A DNA stretch of 54,491 bases from Rickettsiaceae bacterium (GTDB taxonomy: Bacteria; Pseudomonadota; Alphaproteobacteria; Rickettsiales; Rickettsiaceae), in the NCBI GenBank assembly GCA_029266475.1, contig JAQSWU010000004.1, positions 1 through 54,491 on the forward strand, written 5' to 3'. The notes under the pieces were generated by a model. The model was not told the origin of the DNA, did no database searches, and worked only from the letters and a program-made list of their open reading frames with translations. Below are positions 1 through 8,074 of the stretch, one piece after another. The position numbers and the translations under genes were made by a program. Within the stretch, counting starts at the first letter, position 1. Every line of letters begins with the position of its first letter.

Positions 1-669
1 ATCACCTATATTATTACTTTCAATACTCAATTGAGTTAGAGTAGTGTTATGTTTCAAGGCTTCAGCTATTGCTGTTGCTCCCTCAATACCTATATTATTA
101 CCATCAAGATTTAATTGAGTTAGAGTAGTGTTATGTTTCAAGGCTTTAGCTAGAGCTCTTGCTCCCTCAATACCTATATTATTTAACCTAATATCCAATT
201 CAGTTAGAGTAGTATTCTTCTCTAAGGCTTCAGCTATTGCTGTCGCTCCTGCATCAGCTATATTATTAAGCTGAATATACAATTCAGTTAGAGTAGTATT
301 CTTCTCTAAGGCTTCAGCTATTGCTGTCGCTCCTGCATCAGCTATATTATTAAGCTGAATATACAATTGAGTTAGAGTAGTGTTATGCTTTAAGGCTTCA
401 GCTATTGCTATCGCTCCTTCATTACCTATATTATTACATGCAATATGCAGTAAAGTTAGAGTAGTGTTATGCTTTAAGGCTTCAGCTATTGCTTTCGCTC
501 CGTCAACACCTATATTATTATTCCCAATATCCAATTGAGTTAGAGTAGTGTTATGTTTCAAGGCTTCAGCTAACTGTGACCCTTGCTCAAGTGATAAAGA
601 TTTATTGGACCAGTTTAAACTCTTGCTTTTATTCTTCCTAATATCATCTATAAATTCTGAAAATTGCAT
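1..669 (-). CDS. Leucine-rich-repeat protein, ribonuclease-inhibitor type (partial, runs off the left edge)
   Basis: The reading frame starts at an ATG whose first base is 669, behind a good ribosome site (GAGAGGT), and stays open to base 1, giving 223 residues without a stop. After a cap of about 32 residues it consists of tandem 28-residue units of the form NTTLTxLxIxxNNIGxxGAxAIAEAL, the ribonuclease-inhibitor class of LRR. At least six units are visible. No signal peptide or membrane segment is seen. LRR proteins of this kind in intracellular bacteria are often secreted and bind host proteins, but that role is inferred here. The small gene at 4874-5431 has the same design and is probably a paralogue. 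The C-terminus and true repeat number lie outside the window. Confidence 0.85.
   Translation of the reverse strand, partial: MQFSEFIDDIRKNKSKSLNWSNKSLSLEQGSQLAEALKHNTTLTQLDIGNNNIGVDGAKAIAEALKHNTTLTLLHIACNNIGNEGAIAIAEALKHNTTLTQLYIQLNNIADAGATAIAEALEKNTTLTELYIQLNNIADAGATAIAEALEKNTTLTELDIRLNNIGIEGARALAKALKHNTTLTQLNLDGNNIGIEGATAIAEALKHNTTLTQLSIESNNIGD
197..368. repeat. Tandem 84-bp LRR-coding repeat with an exact duplicated unit
   Basis: Within the partial LRR gene, 197-284 and 281-368 are identical, at the 84-bp period of one LRR unit. Other units in the gene are diverged copies at the same period. The exact copy implies a recent unit duplication or gene conversion. Confidence 0.9.
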
Positions 670-825
670 ATCTTTACCTCTCTACTTCTCTAAGGTTAAT
701 GATCGTAAATTATATATAATTTTATATAATCTTATATAAATACAAGAACTCATCGGTCTTTATATAACTAACAGTGATAAATATAATTTCTTCCTTTGTT
801 TTCATAGCAACCTTGTCATAATAAT

Positions 826-932
826 TATAGTAAATTTATTTAAAGTGTGGTACGTCGTCATTCCTCGCTTACGTATTACCCATACGCTGCGCTCGTTATT
901 TCTAGTACCACAACTCAACTAATTTCACTATA
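826..932. repeat. 107-bp MITE-like palindromic element, full copy 1
   Basis: The element begins TATAGTAAATTTATTT and ends AATTTCACTATA. Its terminal 28 bases are imperfect inverted repeats (22 of 28 match), running inward to GGTAC. A second full copy of exactly the same length is at 11501-11607, a right-half copy at 1013-1060, and an inverted left-end fragment at 4721-4757. It has no coding capacity. This fits a non-autonomous miniature transposon or a palindromic repeat family. Confidence 0.85.
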
Positions 933-1012
933 ATTTTTAATTTTGGGCAAGAGAAGAGGGGGCGCAGAGTACTATTATGAATTATAAAAAGCGCAGCTTC
1001 CTGATATAAAGA

Positions 1013-1060
1013 TGCTGCGCTCGTTATTTCTAGTACCACAACTCAACTAATTTCACTATA
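1013..1060. repeat. Right-half copy of the 107-bp palindromic element
   Basis: The sequence from TGCGCTCGTTATTTCTAG through GTACCACAACTCAAC to CACTATA matches the right half of the element at 826-932 almost base for base. The left half is missing. Confidence 0.8.
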
Positions 1061-1088
1061 TGTAACTGATATCTATATATTATTGTAG

Positions 1089-2687
1089 TTAGCCGACTAA
1101 TAAAGCTGAGGGTGCAAACTTAACTAGAGTGGCATCAAGAATGTTCTTGATCTCTTCTCTAATTTGTTTTTCGTCACTGATTTTCTCGCCATCGCGGCTA
1201 ACAGTTAACTCATCATTTTTAATATGGTTCATAACTTTATCAATAATCTCTTCTTTTGTATTGTTACCATCAAGGTACCTTAATACGTATTTTTCAAAGA
1301 GGTTGATCCCTAAGCGCTCATGTTTCTGGTTTGTTACCCAGAAGCCTGGCATTCTCTCAGCTTGATATTGAACAAGTTTTGATGCCTTTGGTTTATCGGT
1401 TAACTTGTTAGTGAAGGTTGTAGGTTCTGAACATATATTCATATAGCCTGCAAGCACTAACTTCATACCATTACTGATTAATTCATTTTTCACTGCCACA
1501 CGATCGCCATCGTTCAATTTTTCTGTAGCCAATTTGACGAGTTGATCAACCTTTAAGCTATAATTTCTGTTTTCTGCTAAGCTATAGAAAATCGCTTTCA
1601 TTATTGGTGAGCTTGTGGTTATAAATGTTTCGCTACTACTATTGATATAAAATTTCAATGCTTCAGTGCCATCATTAATATCAATATCTTTCAATGCTTT
1701 CTCGGGATCAACAACCATAGATAAGTAGAAATTCTTTAAATCCTCGTTATTAAGGTTTCTATTTAATTTAACGGCTTGATGGCAGAGGAGGGTGCATCTA
1801 AATCTTCTGTTGCTAATGAAATCCATATATTGTTCAGTGCGAACGATGTCATTTATAGCTTGTAACTTTTCAACTACTTTTGCCGGCATATTACCAAGGT
1901 ACATTGTAGGAAGGTTAGCATCGCCTAAATATTGAAGTTCTCTTGCTTGTGCTTTCTGAGAAAATTCATGGAAATAAAACTGAATATTTGTCTCCTCGAT
2001 ATGGTCATGCCTCAAATAGTGATCTGGTTGATTTGCAAGAACCTTTGCTTCGCCTCTTAGAACCTGCGCATATGGCGAATTTGAGTTTTCCGTTGCATCA
2101 ATAATGAACTGTAATAAAAGTCTTGACTGTTGAACTTTTTCTATAGGATTTTGGAATCCTTGAGTGTGGTAAAGCATCATGTCCCTAATACTTCTTACCA
2201 TGTTCCAGCCAGGCAAAGTATTATAGCTTATATATGCTATTCCATTAGCGCTTAAGTTAGCTTTACAGATATCAAAAATCTTTTCTTGTACGTCAGTTGG
2301 GACCCAGGATAAAACGCCATGCGCTATAATATAATCGAATTCACCAAATTCCTTATTTATATCCATTATAGAGCAGTGATGGAACTCAATATTCTTAAGA
2401 CCTAAATCCTTTACCTGCTTATTTGCTTGATCAATTTGTACCTTTGAAAGATCTACCCCAACTATTTTTGCTTTAGGATAATCTACTGCAAGAGGAAGAA
2501 TGTTATTGCCCGCAGCACAGCCTAATTCAAGGATTCTTGCTGTTTCAATTGGCACTGGAGTCATACCAAACAATACGCCTATAGTACGTAAATTGGCAGG
2601 ATGTGTTTGGGAATAAGGATAGCTCTCATACGGAAGTTCATCGTAGCTATAAGGGCTTGCATCAGAAATAGCAATATTAGTAGACAT
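1089..2687 (-). CDS. SAM-dependent methyltransferase with regulatory domain, similar to rickettsial protein-lysine methyltransferases
   Basis: A 532-residue protein. Residues about 50-150 form a class I methyltransferase core, with motif I LELGCAAGNN at 53-62 and the acidic end of strand 2 at VGVDLS (76-81). The middle and C-terminal parts (about 220-530) match the methyltransferase regulatory domain family. This architecture and length are those of the Rickettsia enzymes PKMT1 and PKMT2, which methylate lysines of the outer-membrane protein OmpB. The natural substrate here is unknown; the autotransporter at 33980-36244 is one candidate surface protein in the window. The start is supported by AAGAGGT upstream. 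It is transcribed divergently from the chemoreceptor at 2925. Confidence 0.8.
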   Translation of the reverse strand: MSTNIAISDASPYSYDELPYESYPYSQTHPANLRTIGVLFGMTPVPIETARILELGCAAGNNILPLAVDYPKAKIVGVDLSKVQIDQANKQVKDLGLKNIEFHHCSIMDINKEFGEFDYIIAHGVLSWVPTDVQEKIFDICKANLSANGIAYISYNTLPGWNMVRSIRDMMLYHTQGFQNPIEKVQQSRLLLQFIIDATENSNSPYAQVLRGEAKVLANQPDHYLRHDHIEETNIQFYFHEFSQKAQARELQYLGDANLPTMYLGNMPAKVVEKLQAINDIVRTEQYMDFISNRRFRCTLLCHQAVKLNRNLNNEDLKNFYLSMVVDPEKALKDIDINDGTEALKFYINSSSETFITTSSPIMKAIFYSLAENRNYSLKVDQLVKLATEKLNDGDRVAVKNELISNGMKLVLAGYMNICSEPTTFTNKLTDKPKASKLVQYQAERMPGFWVTNQKHERLGINLFEKYVLRYLDGNNTKEEIIDKVMNHIKNDELTVSRDGEKISDEKQIREEIKNILDATLVKFAPSALLVG

Positions 2688-2860
2688 TTAAAATTACCTC
2701 TTGGTTAATTTAATATTTATATATTCAACTTGCTGTAATATAACGGCATTTGGAATATAATGTAAATAAAATTTTTTTCAATCATCAAATCCCGCTAAAG
2801 TCATTGCTTTTTTGCCTCCTAGGAAAAAAATACACAGTCGCTAAATAGTGAAGATGGCTT

Positions 2861-2875
2861 TTAATATTTTATTAA
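2861..2875 (+). promoter_or_regulatory. CtrA-type box (TTAA-N7-TTAA) upstream of chemoreceptor gene
   Basis: The sequence is TTAATATTTTATTAA, ending 49 bases before the chemoreceptor start codon at 2925. It matches the TTAA-N7-TTAA pattern bound by CtrA in Alphaproteobacteria. It is AT-only, so this single site could be chance; its weight comes from five similar sites at the same distance from other genes. Confidence 0.5.
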
Positions 2876-2924
2876 TTTTTTAGTGCTACTATTTATTTAA
2901 ATAAAGAATTCAAATAATATTTAC

Positions 2925-4598
2925 ATGCTCATAAAAAAGAAAATGGCGCTTGCCAACGCCGCACTAATGTTATTCATATTATTTTCCCTCATAGCGAACC
3001 TTAAAATATCTTCTGCAATCGATTATGAAATAAATAACTTGTTACTAGAATCTACTATCTCGGGTTTACATGCTGAAGCTGATATGGCGCATGATGCTAT
3101 ATATGGCCAAACACAAACCTTACTTAGAATGGCGGAAACAGGGCAAGAGGCGCAGAGCGAGAGAATTTCAGCTGACTTAAAAGAGCAGCATGAGATGATA
3201 GTTGAAAATATAAGCACTATAATCGCAACAAAAGGACTTCCTCTAGAGCTTAAAGCTTTATATGAAAAGCTGCTAAGGGATGCTAAAGAATATGTTGTAA
3301 TATCAAAAAATATTCTCGCAGGAGTTAAAAATCATTTAAGCAATCTCGCATCGCTGGAAGATAGTTTTACTAATAAATATTTCTCCATGCAAGAAGCGGG
3401 CGGAGAGCTGGATAACTCGCTTGATAAATGGCGGATTAAAATAAAACAAGAATCAATAGAATTCATTAAATATACTAAAGTTGTAAACACTGTAATGTCT
3501 TTAGTCTTAGTGTTTTTATTAGCATTTGTGATATATAAAACGAGTGTGTGGATTTTTAAGCCTCAGCAAGCAATTATTAATGCTATGGAGGCTATATCTA
3601 ATGGAAATCTTAAAAAGGAAATTCCTTATCTTAGCAATGAAGATGAGATGGGGCAAATGGCTCAGGCGCTTGAGGTATTTAAGAAGAACGCTTTAGAAAT
3701 TCAAAGGATGAATGAGGAGAAAAAAAGCTTAGAAGAGAAAGCTGAGAAAGAAAGGAAAAGAGTACTCAACGAGCTTGCAAATAAGTTTAACAGTACGGTG
3801 ACACAAGTTTCAACAACAGTCGGGCTTGCAGCAGAAGAAATGGAGGCCACATCAAAAAATATGGCTGACTCTTCTAAAACAAATAGTGCAAGAGTAGAAG
3901 AGCTTGTGCAGTACGCTTCAACAGCATCAACGAACGTCAGCACTGTTGCATCTGCTGCTGAGGAACTTTCAGCTTCAGTTAAGGAATTAGAGCGTCAAAT
4001 TAACGATTCTACTAATAATGTTAATGGTGCGGTTAAGCAAGCAGAAATAGCTGCAACCACCATCAATGGCTTATCATCGGCGACTGAGAAAATTAGCAGT
4101 GTAACAAGCTTAATTAGTGATATTGCGGCACAAGTTAATATTCTTGCGCTCAATGCTACAATTGAAGCGAGTAGAGCAGGGGATGCGGGTAAAGGGTTTG
4201 GTGTTGTAGCCCTTGAAGTTAAAGGTCTTGCTCAGCAAACTACTAAGGCGCTTGAGCAAATTACCGAACAAATAAACTCAATCCAGGCTGAGAGCGTAAA
4301 TGCAGTAAAATTCATTGAGGGTATTAATAAAACTATTAGTGAGATTAGTAGAATTTCGTCAAGTATTGCCAAAACTATCCAAGATCAAGGAGTTGCAACA
4401 ACAGAAATAGCCAAGAATATTCATGAAGCAGCGAAATGGGTGCAAGACCTATATAAGAACTCTGAGGGAGTAAAAGAGTTTACTAATCAGAATATGAACG
4501 CTGCTGGCGAAATGTTAAATGCATGTAGCGAGCTAGCAAGCCAAGCAAACCACCTAAACAAAGAAGTTGAAAAGTTTGTTAAAGGTATTACTAGTTAA
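2925..4598 (+). CDS. Methyl-accepting chemotaxis protein (transmembrane chemoreceptor)
   Basis: A 557-residue receptor with the classical order: membrane helix at about 8-27, a helical periplasmic ligand region at 28-186, a second membrane helix at 187-209, a HAMP linker at about 210-262, and a long cytoplasmic signalling coiled coil to the C-terminus. The CheA/CheW-binding hairpin tip is clear at about 399-440 (QVNILALNATIEASRAGDAG, then GKGFGVVALEVK). The sensor is a predicted four-helix bundle of unknown ligand. There is no C-terminal CheR-tethering pentapeptide. No other che or fla gene is in the window. A chemoreceptor is unusual for Rickettsiales and suggests a lineage that retained taxis genes. 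The ribosome site is weak. Confidence 0.92.
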   Translation: MLIKKKMALANAALMLFILFSLIANLKISSAIDYEINNLLLESTISGLHAEADMAHDAIYGQTQTLLRMAETGQEAQSERISADLKEQHEMIVENISTIIATKGLPLELKALYEKLLRDAKEYVVISKNILAGVKNHLSNLASLEDSFTNKYFSMQEAGGELDNSLDKWRIKIKQESIEFIKYTKVVNTVMSLVLVFLLAFVIYKTSVWIFKPQQAIINAMEAISNGNLKKEIPYLSNEDEMGQMAQALEVFKKNALEIQRMNEEKKSLEEKAEKERKRVLNELANKFNSTVTQVSTTVGLAAEEMEATSKNMADSSKTNSARVEELVQYASTASTNVSTVASAAEELSASVKELERQINDSTNNVNGAVKQAEIAATTINGLSSATEKISSVTSLISDIAAQVNILALNATIEASRAGDAGKGFGVVALEVKGLAQQTTKALEQITEQINSIQAESVNAVKFIEGINKTISEISRISSSIAKTIQDQGVATTEIAKNIHEAAKWVQDLYKNSEGVKEFTNQNMNAAGEMLNACSELASQANHLNKEVEKFVKGITS

Positions 4599-4720
4599 CC
4601 TGAGCGATCCTCTTTTGAACTGTTCTTCCTGTAAAGAGTCTATATAAAAATATGAAAAACTTTTTCTTATTTAAAAGAATTTATTAATATAGTATGCCGC
4701 AACCACCCAAGCTTGCGCGT

Positions 4721-4757
4721 CATGACAACGTACCACACTTTAGATAAATTTACTATA
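4721..4757 (-). repeat. Inverted left-end fragment of the 107-bp palindromic element
   Basis: The stretch CATGACAACGTACCACACTT followed by TAGATAAATTTACTATA is the reverse complement of the left end of the element at 826, with few changes. The rest of the element is absent. Confidence 0.75.
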
Positions 4758-4873
4758 ATCGTTGAACCGAATAATAACCCTACTAATATAATGTTTCTTG
4801 ACTATATTTAAATAATATGTAATATGCTGCCCTTTGGCATAAGGTCTTTTTATAGGTCTTATGAATAGAGAAC

Positions 4874-5431
4874 GTGCAACATAATGTAAGCAAAAGTATG
4901 AATGATAAATATTTTCAAGATTTAGTTAACCGTATTATGACCGGTAAAGTAGTTTCACTACATAATGAACAATTCAACCATAAGCAAATTATTGAATTTG
5001 CTTATGCTTTAAGTAGGAATACTACTATAACCGAATTATATATGCGTTATTGTAGGCTGGATGATTTTAGCGTTAAAGCTATAGCAAAAGCTTTAAAATA
5101 TAATCAGAATTTAAAAATTTTAGACTTGTATGGTAACATAATTAGTGAAAATGGCGCAGAAGACTTAGTAAAAGCTTTTAAATCAAATAAGACTCTAACT
5201 AATATAGAGTTAGGTTATAATGATATTAACGCTGATGCATCAGCTGCTTTAAAGTTATTAACTTCAAGAAATAAATCATATGAAAAGCTTCAGGACATGA
5301 TAACAAAAGTAGCAAGTGTTGTAATTAAGGATGCTGATCTCAATGTAGTTGATGGAGATCCAGAGCAAAAACAACTTAACATTGAGATGAAATTTGCTGG
5401 TGATGAAATGCCGCAAAATGACTTAAACTAA
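4874..5431 (+). CDS. Small leucine-rich-repeat protein
   Basis: A 185-residue protein with about three ribonuclease-inhibitor-type LRR units at roughly 45-135 (for example LKILDLYGNIISENGAEDL and LTNIELGYNDINADAS), flanked by a helical N-terminal cap and an acidic C-terminal tail. The frame opens at a GTG at 4874; an in-frame ATG at 4898 is an equally plausible start, and neither has a strong ribosome site. It resembles the partial LRR gene at 1-669 in cap length and repeat type. It has no signal peptide, so it would be cytoplasmic or exported by a specialised secretion system. A host-interaction role is inference. Confidence 0.75.
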   Translation: MQHNVSKSMNDKYFQDLVNRIMTGKVVSLHNEQFNHKQIIEFAYALSRNTTITELYMRYCRLDDFSVKAIAKALKYNQNLKILDLYGNIISENGAEDLVKAFKSNKTLTNIELGYNDINADASAALKLLTSRNKSYEKLQDMITKVASVVIKDADLNVVDGDPEQKQLNIEMKFAGDEMPQNDLN

Positions 5432-5636
5432 TTTTTTACTTAAAACAGCCTTATCATGCGAGAGGGTATGCAGATAAACTCAGTGATTAAATACCCTTTC
5501 CTGCAACATTATTATACTAATGTATAAATTATTCATTTGTGGTTATTATATATTTTTTGCTATATTCTAGTTGAGCTATATTATAAAACTAGCTATAGTA
5601 TAAGCGTAACTATATAGGTTTTTTAAGGATTATTTT

Positions 5637-6278
5637 ATGGATAAAAATAAAAAGAAACACTTAGATAACAGGCTTGCGTCAGAAACTCTTTCGACTCTGG
5701 CTAAGAAAACACCTGATGGAAAAACTAGGCTCAAAGATATTATTTTAGAATTTCACGAGAATGGATTTGCTTTAGTAATGATATTTTTCTCGCTTCCTAT
5801 TGCAATTCCTCTGCCTTATCCTCCAGGTTTTACAACTTTATTTGGTGTGCCGCTGATTTTATTTTCTATACAAATGATGCTTGGATATGAAAATATTAAA
5901 TTATCAAAAAGGATTGAGGAATACGAGATTAACAATTCTACATTGATAATGATCGCAGGTAAGGCTATACCTATTTTGCAAAGGATTGAGAAATATCTTA
6001 AGCCTCGCTATAGCTTTGCTAATTCTGTTTATTGTGAGCAAATTTTAGGTTTTATTTCCCTGGTTTGTGCAATATCAATTGCAATTCCCTTGCCGCTAAC
6101 TAATTCGATACCAGCATGGGGGATTACGGTAATGTCGCTTGGTTTACTTAAGCGCGATGGTTTAATTATCCTTTTAGGGATACTTGTATCAATTATTGGA
6201 AACATCATAGCCTTTTTTGCTGTGATGGGTTCTTGGTATTTAGTAAAGGCTGTATTTAATTATATATTTAATTTTTAA
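5637..6278 (+). CDS. ExoD-family integral membrane protein
   Basis: A 213-residue protein of the ExoD family, first described in rhizobial exopolysaccharide synthesis. The family hallmark appears near residue 55 (FFSLPIAIPLPYPPG) and again as IAIPLPLTNSIPAWG near 150, each followed by hydrophobic helices; four or so membrane segments are likely. A clear AAGGA lies 7 bases before the ATG. It is the first gene of a tight run: peroxiredoxin follows after 13 bp, then dprA after 25 bp, then topA overlapping. The biochemical function of ExoD is not established. Confidence 0.85.
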   Translation: MDKNKKKHLDNRLASETLSTLAKKTPDGKTRLKDIILEFHENGFALVMIFFSLPIAIPLPYPPGFTTLFGVPLILFSIQMMLGYENIKLSKRIEEYEINNSTLIMIAGKAIPILQRIEKYLKPRYSFANSVYCEQILGFISLVCAISIAIPLPLTNSIPAWGITVMSLGLLKRDGLIILLGILVSIIGNIIAFFAVMGSWYLVKAVFNYIFNF

Positions 6279-6291
6279 TTAGGAGTTCTAA

Positions 6292-6894
6292 ATGACTGTA
6301 TTTGTTGGAAAAGAAGCGTATAATTTTACTTCTGTAACAGTAATGCCTGACAATTCTATTGATGCTAAATTTAATTTAAAGGATTATTGCGCTGGACAAA
6401 AATGCGTACTTTTCTTTTATCCGCTTGACTTTACTTTTGTATGTCCTTCAGAGATTATTGCCTTCCATAATAAGCTTGGTGAGTTTGCATCACGCAAGAC
6501 TAAAGTTGTGGCTGTAAGTGTGGATTCACATTTCTCGCATATAGCCTGGAAAAATACGCCAGTAACTAAGGGTGGAATAGGACAAGTACAATTTCCTATA
6601 GTTTCAGATTTGAATAAAACTATTTCATCAGCTTATAATGTGCTTGTGGAAGCGGGAATGGCTTTAAGGGGAACATTTATTATTGATGAAGACTTTAAAC
6701 TAAGACATATCACTGTAAATGATTTTCCTTTAGGGCGTAATGTTGATGAAGCAATAAGAATCATTGATGCTATAGATTTCTACAATGAATGTGGAGAAGT
6801 CTGCCCAGCAAACTGGAGAAAAGGTGCTGAAGGAATGAAACAAACTGCTGAAGGCGTAGCTGATTATCTTACCTCTAATGCAGATAAATTATAA
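6292..6894 (+). CDS. Typical 2-Cys peroxiredoxin (AhpC/Prx1 type)
   Basis: A 200-residue thiol peroxidase that reduces hydrogen peroxide and organic hydroperoxides in the cytoplasm. The peroxidatic cysteine is Cys51 in DFTFVCPSE and the resolving cysteine is Cys171 in GEVCPANW, both intact. Length and motifs are those of the full 2-Cys class. A strong ribosome site (AGGAG) precedes the ATG. The thioredoxin reductase gene at 52628 could supply the electron path through a thioredoxin encoded elsewhere. It sits in the exoD-prx-dprA-topA run. Confidence 0.95.
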   Translation: MTVFVGKEAYNFTSVTVMPDNSIDAKFNLKDYCAGQKCVLFFYPLDFTFVCPSEIIAFHNKLGEFASRKTKVVAVSVDSHFSHIAWKNTPVTKGGIGQVQFPIVSDLNKTISSAYNVLVEAGMALRGTFIIDEDFKLRHITVNDFPLGRNVDEAIRIIDAIDFYNECGEVCPANWRKGAEGMKQTAEGVADYLTSNADKL

Positions 6895-6919
6895 ATATAT
6901 AGTAAAATAGGAGGGGGAA

Positions 6920-8074
6920 ATGCTTGCAACAATTTTAAGTACAGTAAAGCATTCTCCAACCTATAATGCAGAGACGATAGAAATACTTAGGCTTATCAGA
7001 AGTGAAAATGTAGGGACTCGAACCTTTTATTCCCTTCTTCAGCTCTATGGCGACGCTAAAACTGCTTTAGAAAATATTGTTGAGCTTTCTCTTAAGGGCG
7101 GAAGGCAAAAGCCGATTTCAATTTTTTCTAAAACTGCAGCAGAGAAGGAAATTGAACAATTAGCTAAAATCGGTGCAAGGCTAATAACATATAAGGACAA
7201 CGATTATCCTTATTTACTCAAACATATTCCAGATGCTCCCCCGGTTATTACCGTACTTGGTAATCCAAAATTATTAAGTAGAGAATCCGTTGCAGTCGTT
7301 GGCGCCAGGAATTCATCTGGTAACGGTACATTATTTGCTGAGAGAATTGCCAAAGCATTAGGAGAGCAGGGGTATAATGTAGTCTCAGGGCTTGCCCGCG
7401 GGATTGATACTGCAGCGCATAAAGCAGCCCTCGCTACTGGAACAATAGCCGTTATTGCGGGCGGCATAGAGCATATATATCCGCCTGAAAATGAAGATTT
7501 ATATAGGAAAATAGCTGAGGAAGGGGCTATAATTGCCGAGCTTCCTATTGGCTCAGTACCTAGAGCCCAGCATTTTCCCCAGCGTAACCGGATAATTTCT
7601 GGCATATCCCTTGCAACAATAGTCGTAGAAGCAAACTTAAAATCGGGATCTCTTATAACAGCACGCCTTGCTAATGAGCAGAATCGTGAGGTTTTTGCCG
7701 TACCAGGTTTCCCGCTAGATCCGAGGGCACAAGGTACTAATAGACTTATAAAGCAAGGAGCTCAGCTTATAGAATCTATTGACGATTTACTCGAAAGCTT
7801 ACCAAAAGAAAACGTGCAATTACGCTTTGAAGATATTAGTAATAATAATTTTACGCCAATAAGATCACTTATTATAGATGAGAAAACACTTTCGGTTGCA
7901 AGAATGAAGGTATCACAGCTTCTTTCTTCTTGTCCTATAGAAATAGATATGTTATTAAATCAAAGTAAACTTGAGTTACCTGTTCTTTATACAATCCTGC
8001 TTGAGCTTGAACTCGCTGGTAAGCTTGAACGACATTCTGGTAATAAAGTATCCCTTAAATACGATATAAAATGA
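6920..8074 (+). CDS. dprA: DNA-processing protein DprA
   Basis: A 384-residue DprA/Smf protein, which binds incoming single-stranded DNA and loads RecA during natural transformation. The Rossmann-like DprA core is clear: VGARNSSGNG, then NVVSGLARGIDTAAHKAAL, and AVPGFPLDPRAQGTNRLI near 250. The C-terminal 90 residues fit the winged-helix domain common in the family. The ATG is preceded by a strong GGAGGGGG ribosome site. The stop overlaps the topA start by 4 bp (ATGA), so the two are translationally coupled; a dprA-topA pair is common in bacteria. Confidence 0.95.
   Translation: MLATILSTVKHSPTYNAETIEILRLIRSENVGTRTFYSLLQLYGDAKTALENIVELSLKGGRQKPISIFSKTAAEKEIEQLAKIGARLITYKDNDYPYLLKHIPDAPPVITVLGNPKLLSRESVAVVGARNSSGNGTLFAERIAKALGEQGYNVVSGLARGIDTAAHKAALATGTIAVIAGGIEHIYPPENEDLYRKIAEEGAIIAELPIGSVPRAQHFPQRNRIISGISLATIVVEANLKSGSLITARLANEQNREVFAVPGFPLDPRAQGTNRLIKQGAQLIESIDDLLESLPKENVQLRFEDISNNNFTPIRSLIIDEKTLSVARMKVSQLLSSCPIEIDMLLNQSKLELPVLYTILLELELAGKLERHSGNKVSLKYDIK

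Larger units (their letters stand above)
670..1088. other. Intergenic region between LRR and methyltransferase genes, filled by repeats
   Basis: This 419-bp stretch has no convincing gene. It holds one full 107-bp palindromic element (826-932) and the right half of a second copy (1013-1060). The segment 933-1012 between them is unique and contains a short GC-richer piece. The LRR promoter should lie in 670-780. Confidence 0.6.

Noticed and set aside
197-368. Possible CRISPR array from regular repeats
   Set aside because: The repeats are directly adjacent 84-bp coding units without unique spacers and read as LRR protein.
548-739. Plus-strand open frame over the LRR gene start
   Set aside because: It is antisense to the 84-bp LRR repeats and has no ribosome site or recognisable protein; the minus strand gives a clear LRR protein.
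7210-7605. Minus-strand frame inside dprA
   Set aside because: It is a shadow of the well-conserved DprA core and no family is recognised.
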